A stretch of 64,000 nucleotides of DNA from Aporrectodea caliginosa (taxonomy: Eukaryota > Annelida > Clitellata > Crassiclitellata > Lumbricidae), in assembly GCA_020284085.1 (NCBI GenBank), contig JACEVL010000422.1, forward strand, positions 1 to 64,000. The letters are read 5' to 3'. Position 1 is the stretch's first letter; each line of letters opens with the position of its first letter. The translations under genes and the position numbers were made by a program. Under the pieces are notes generated by a model that was not told where the DNA came from, ran no database searches, and saw nothing but the letters and a program-made list of their open reading frames with translations. Shown here piece after piece: positions 62,401-64,000 of this stretch.

Positions 62401-63650
62401 CCCGACGTGATGGAACAGCGGAGGAGGATAGTCGTCGGTGTCACGGGGACACGGATGATGACAGCGTGTCGGAGGACGGCGTGGAAATGGAAGGTCGCCG
62501 GGAATGTATTCGTCGCTGGCTTTTGGCTCAAGAACGGAGCCAACGACCTGATAACTTTGGTGAAAATCGAGCAGGGGTATCCGGAGGAGTGAGTAGGGGA
62601 TATTTTTCTAGAGCTGTTAGGCGTCAGCAGGTGGCAGTGGTTAGGCTGTGGTGCCGAGAAGGCAGATGTAGAGTACACATTAGGCAGGGTGCATTGGGGA
62701 TGGTGTCTGGCATCTTGATAAGAATGTACATTGAGAGAATGTCATAGTATATATTGTAAAGATGGACTTGTATATAATTAGTGTTAAAGTCATTGAAATG
62801 TGCAATTCTGCTGCATGTCTCTTGTTTATGTAGAATGAACATTGAATGTACACTGAGAGAGTATCGTAGATAGTGTAAATATGAACTTGTATATAATTAG
62901 TTTAAAGTCGTTGAGATGAACAGTTCTGCGGTATATGACTCTTAATTGACGTTGTGTTCGACATATAGTGGGTTTGTGTATGGGTATTTAGTAGATGTGG
63001 TCTGTCGTAGTCGTGAGCTAATAAGAAGTTCGCCGGACAATTAGAGCTTTGTGTGAATTAGCTCAATAGAAAAGGAGTGGTGTATTACTGTTCCATTGCT
63101 GTTTGGATTTACGGTGGGCATCGATGGAATGCGTGTAGGGACCGTAACAGTAGTTTCTCGGCAGATGTGATGCATTGGATTATATGTGACAGCGAACGTA
63201 TGAAATGTTCGTCAAATTATTATGTTCATTACTTTGCTCGTGGATTCTATTAATACGTGCAATAAGACATGGGTGAGTGGATTTAGGATTTGTCTTGTGT
63301 GTTTGTGCGCAGGTTAGGTTTATTGTGCAATGCTGTGATTTTTATGTAAGACGCCTTACGTCTTAGGCTATGTGAAGGGTGCATTCGGTTTTGAGATTTG
63401 TATGTAAGACGCCTCTTGAGGAGTGTCATTAAGGTGTTTCTTTCTTCATTCAGACTGTGGCATCTGACTGGTTGCAGCCAGACTTTTAGCATTAATGGAG
63501 GGTCAAATATTTTGTACACAACATTACAATGTATGCTCATATGTTTGTATTATGTACACATGCATACCGAACGTATGTAGGCCTACTGTCCAAGCTGTTT
63601 TGTGTGGTGTGTGCTTGTATCTGAGCTTTTGATATTCAACTTCTTGAAGT
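62401..63650 (+). mobile_element. GC-rich inserted block with a partial unrecognised frame
   Basis: 62400-62730 is richer in GC and CpG than the rest of the window and has an open frame to 62747: RRECIRRWLLAQERSQRPDN, then QVAVVRLWCREGRCRVHIRQ. An acidic stretch DTDDDSVSEDGVEMEG precedes it. Downstream, TATATAATTAGTGTTAAAGTC recurs at about 62770 and 62890, and GTGCATTCGGTTTTGAG/TATGTAAGACGCC words repeat near 63340-63415. This looks like the end of a transposon coding region plus its flank. The family is not recognised. Confidence 0.4.
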
Positions 63651-63694
63651 TCTTGTTCTGTTGCATTACATGTGTGAATATCTGTGTGTGTTAG

Positions 63695-63808
63695 GCAATG
63701 CTTCATCTTTGCCAATGGAAAAAAGTAATGAAATCCAAGTGGCCCTGAAAGAATTTTGGACCAAATATTACAAAGCTCAACACATGACTCTGGCAGTTTT
63801 GTCAAAAG
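63695..63808 (+). CDS. Nardilysin-like (M16) N-terminal-domain exon, intact
   Basis: TTAG acceptor and GTTTGT donor bound 114 bases reading GNASSLPMEKSNEIQVALKE, then FWTKYYKAQHMTLAVLSK. Nardilysin has GNAETLKHEPRKNNIDTHAR, LREFWMRYYSSHYMTLVVQSK. It is the best-preserved exon of the cluster and keeps frame and phase (1 to 1). It may belong to a working gene that continues past the right edge. M16 enzymes are zinc metalloendopeptidases; the HxxEH site is not in this exon. Confidence 0.75.
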
Positions 63809-64000
63809 GTTTGTCAGTGAAGTCGAACATGCTTGATGTTTCATTTATGTTTAGTGGGTTAGAACCTTGGTGTTTTGTTATGAATTATCAATATGCTATT
63901 TTTATGTTTGCATTTGCCTGAGTTTAACTGTTGTGCGTTTGTGACTGATAAGCCAATATATATTAATTATTCTTAAGCAAAGCATGGCAACAGAACCTCT

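Overview
This is a eukaryotic (animal) nuclear genome window. The genes are split by many introns with GT..AG borders, and the intergenic and intronic DNA is AT-rich and packed with LINE, SINE and DNA-transposon remains. Every protein I can name is a metazoan family: amyloid precursor protein, ALDH9, SLC35C1, ankyrin/SOCS-box, Rab8 and M16 metallopeptidases. The repeat landscape (CR1/L2-like LINE tails, tRNA-derived SINEs, many hAT-type elements, TTAA hairpin elements) suggests a marine invertebrate. I cannot place the phylum from this sequence alone.

Layout, left to right. (1) 156-9715, minus strand: the 5' part of an APP-family gene (signal peptide, E1 domain, start of E2); the rest lies off the left edge. 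(2) 10447-19798, plus strand: a nine-exon ALDH9A1-type aldehyde dehydrogenase, head to head with APP across a 731-bp gap. Exon 8 carries a one-base insertion. (3) 23511-24500, minus: an intronless SLC35C1-like (GDP-fucose-type) transporter. (4) 30186-31736, minus: an ankyrin-repeat/SOCS-box (ASB-type) protein. (5) 38219-45059, minus: a complete seven-exon RAB8 of 207 residues ending in a CAAX-like box. (6) About 52771-63808, plus: a degraded cluster of nardilysin/insulysin-like (M16) exons. C-terminal-domain exons come first and N-terminal-domain exons second, so the cluster looks like the tail of one gene copy followed by the head of another. Several exons are duplicated in tandem, and most carry frameshifts or stops.

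Between and inside the genes I could delimit many transposable elements by terminal inverted repeats and target-site duplications. They include a 1.87-kb hAT element with a decayed transposase; five further hAT-type elements with perfect or near-perfect 8-bp duplications; a piggyBac-type element nested in one of them; a PIF/Harbinger-type MITE; a five-member family of about 70-bp TTAA-flanked hairpins; and two MITEs that carry telomere-like GGGTTA arrays. LINE tails and SINEs share a 3' end and an (ACAAT)n tail, which points to LINE-driven SINE mobilisation.

The genes do not form a pathway. Their grouping looks like ordinary animal gene order, apart from the APP/ALDH9 divergent pair and the duplicated M16 cluster. 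The most unusual structures are the M16 exon array, the hairpin family, the telomere-like MITEs and the nested-insertion stacks.
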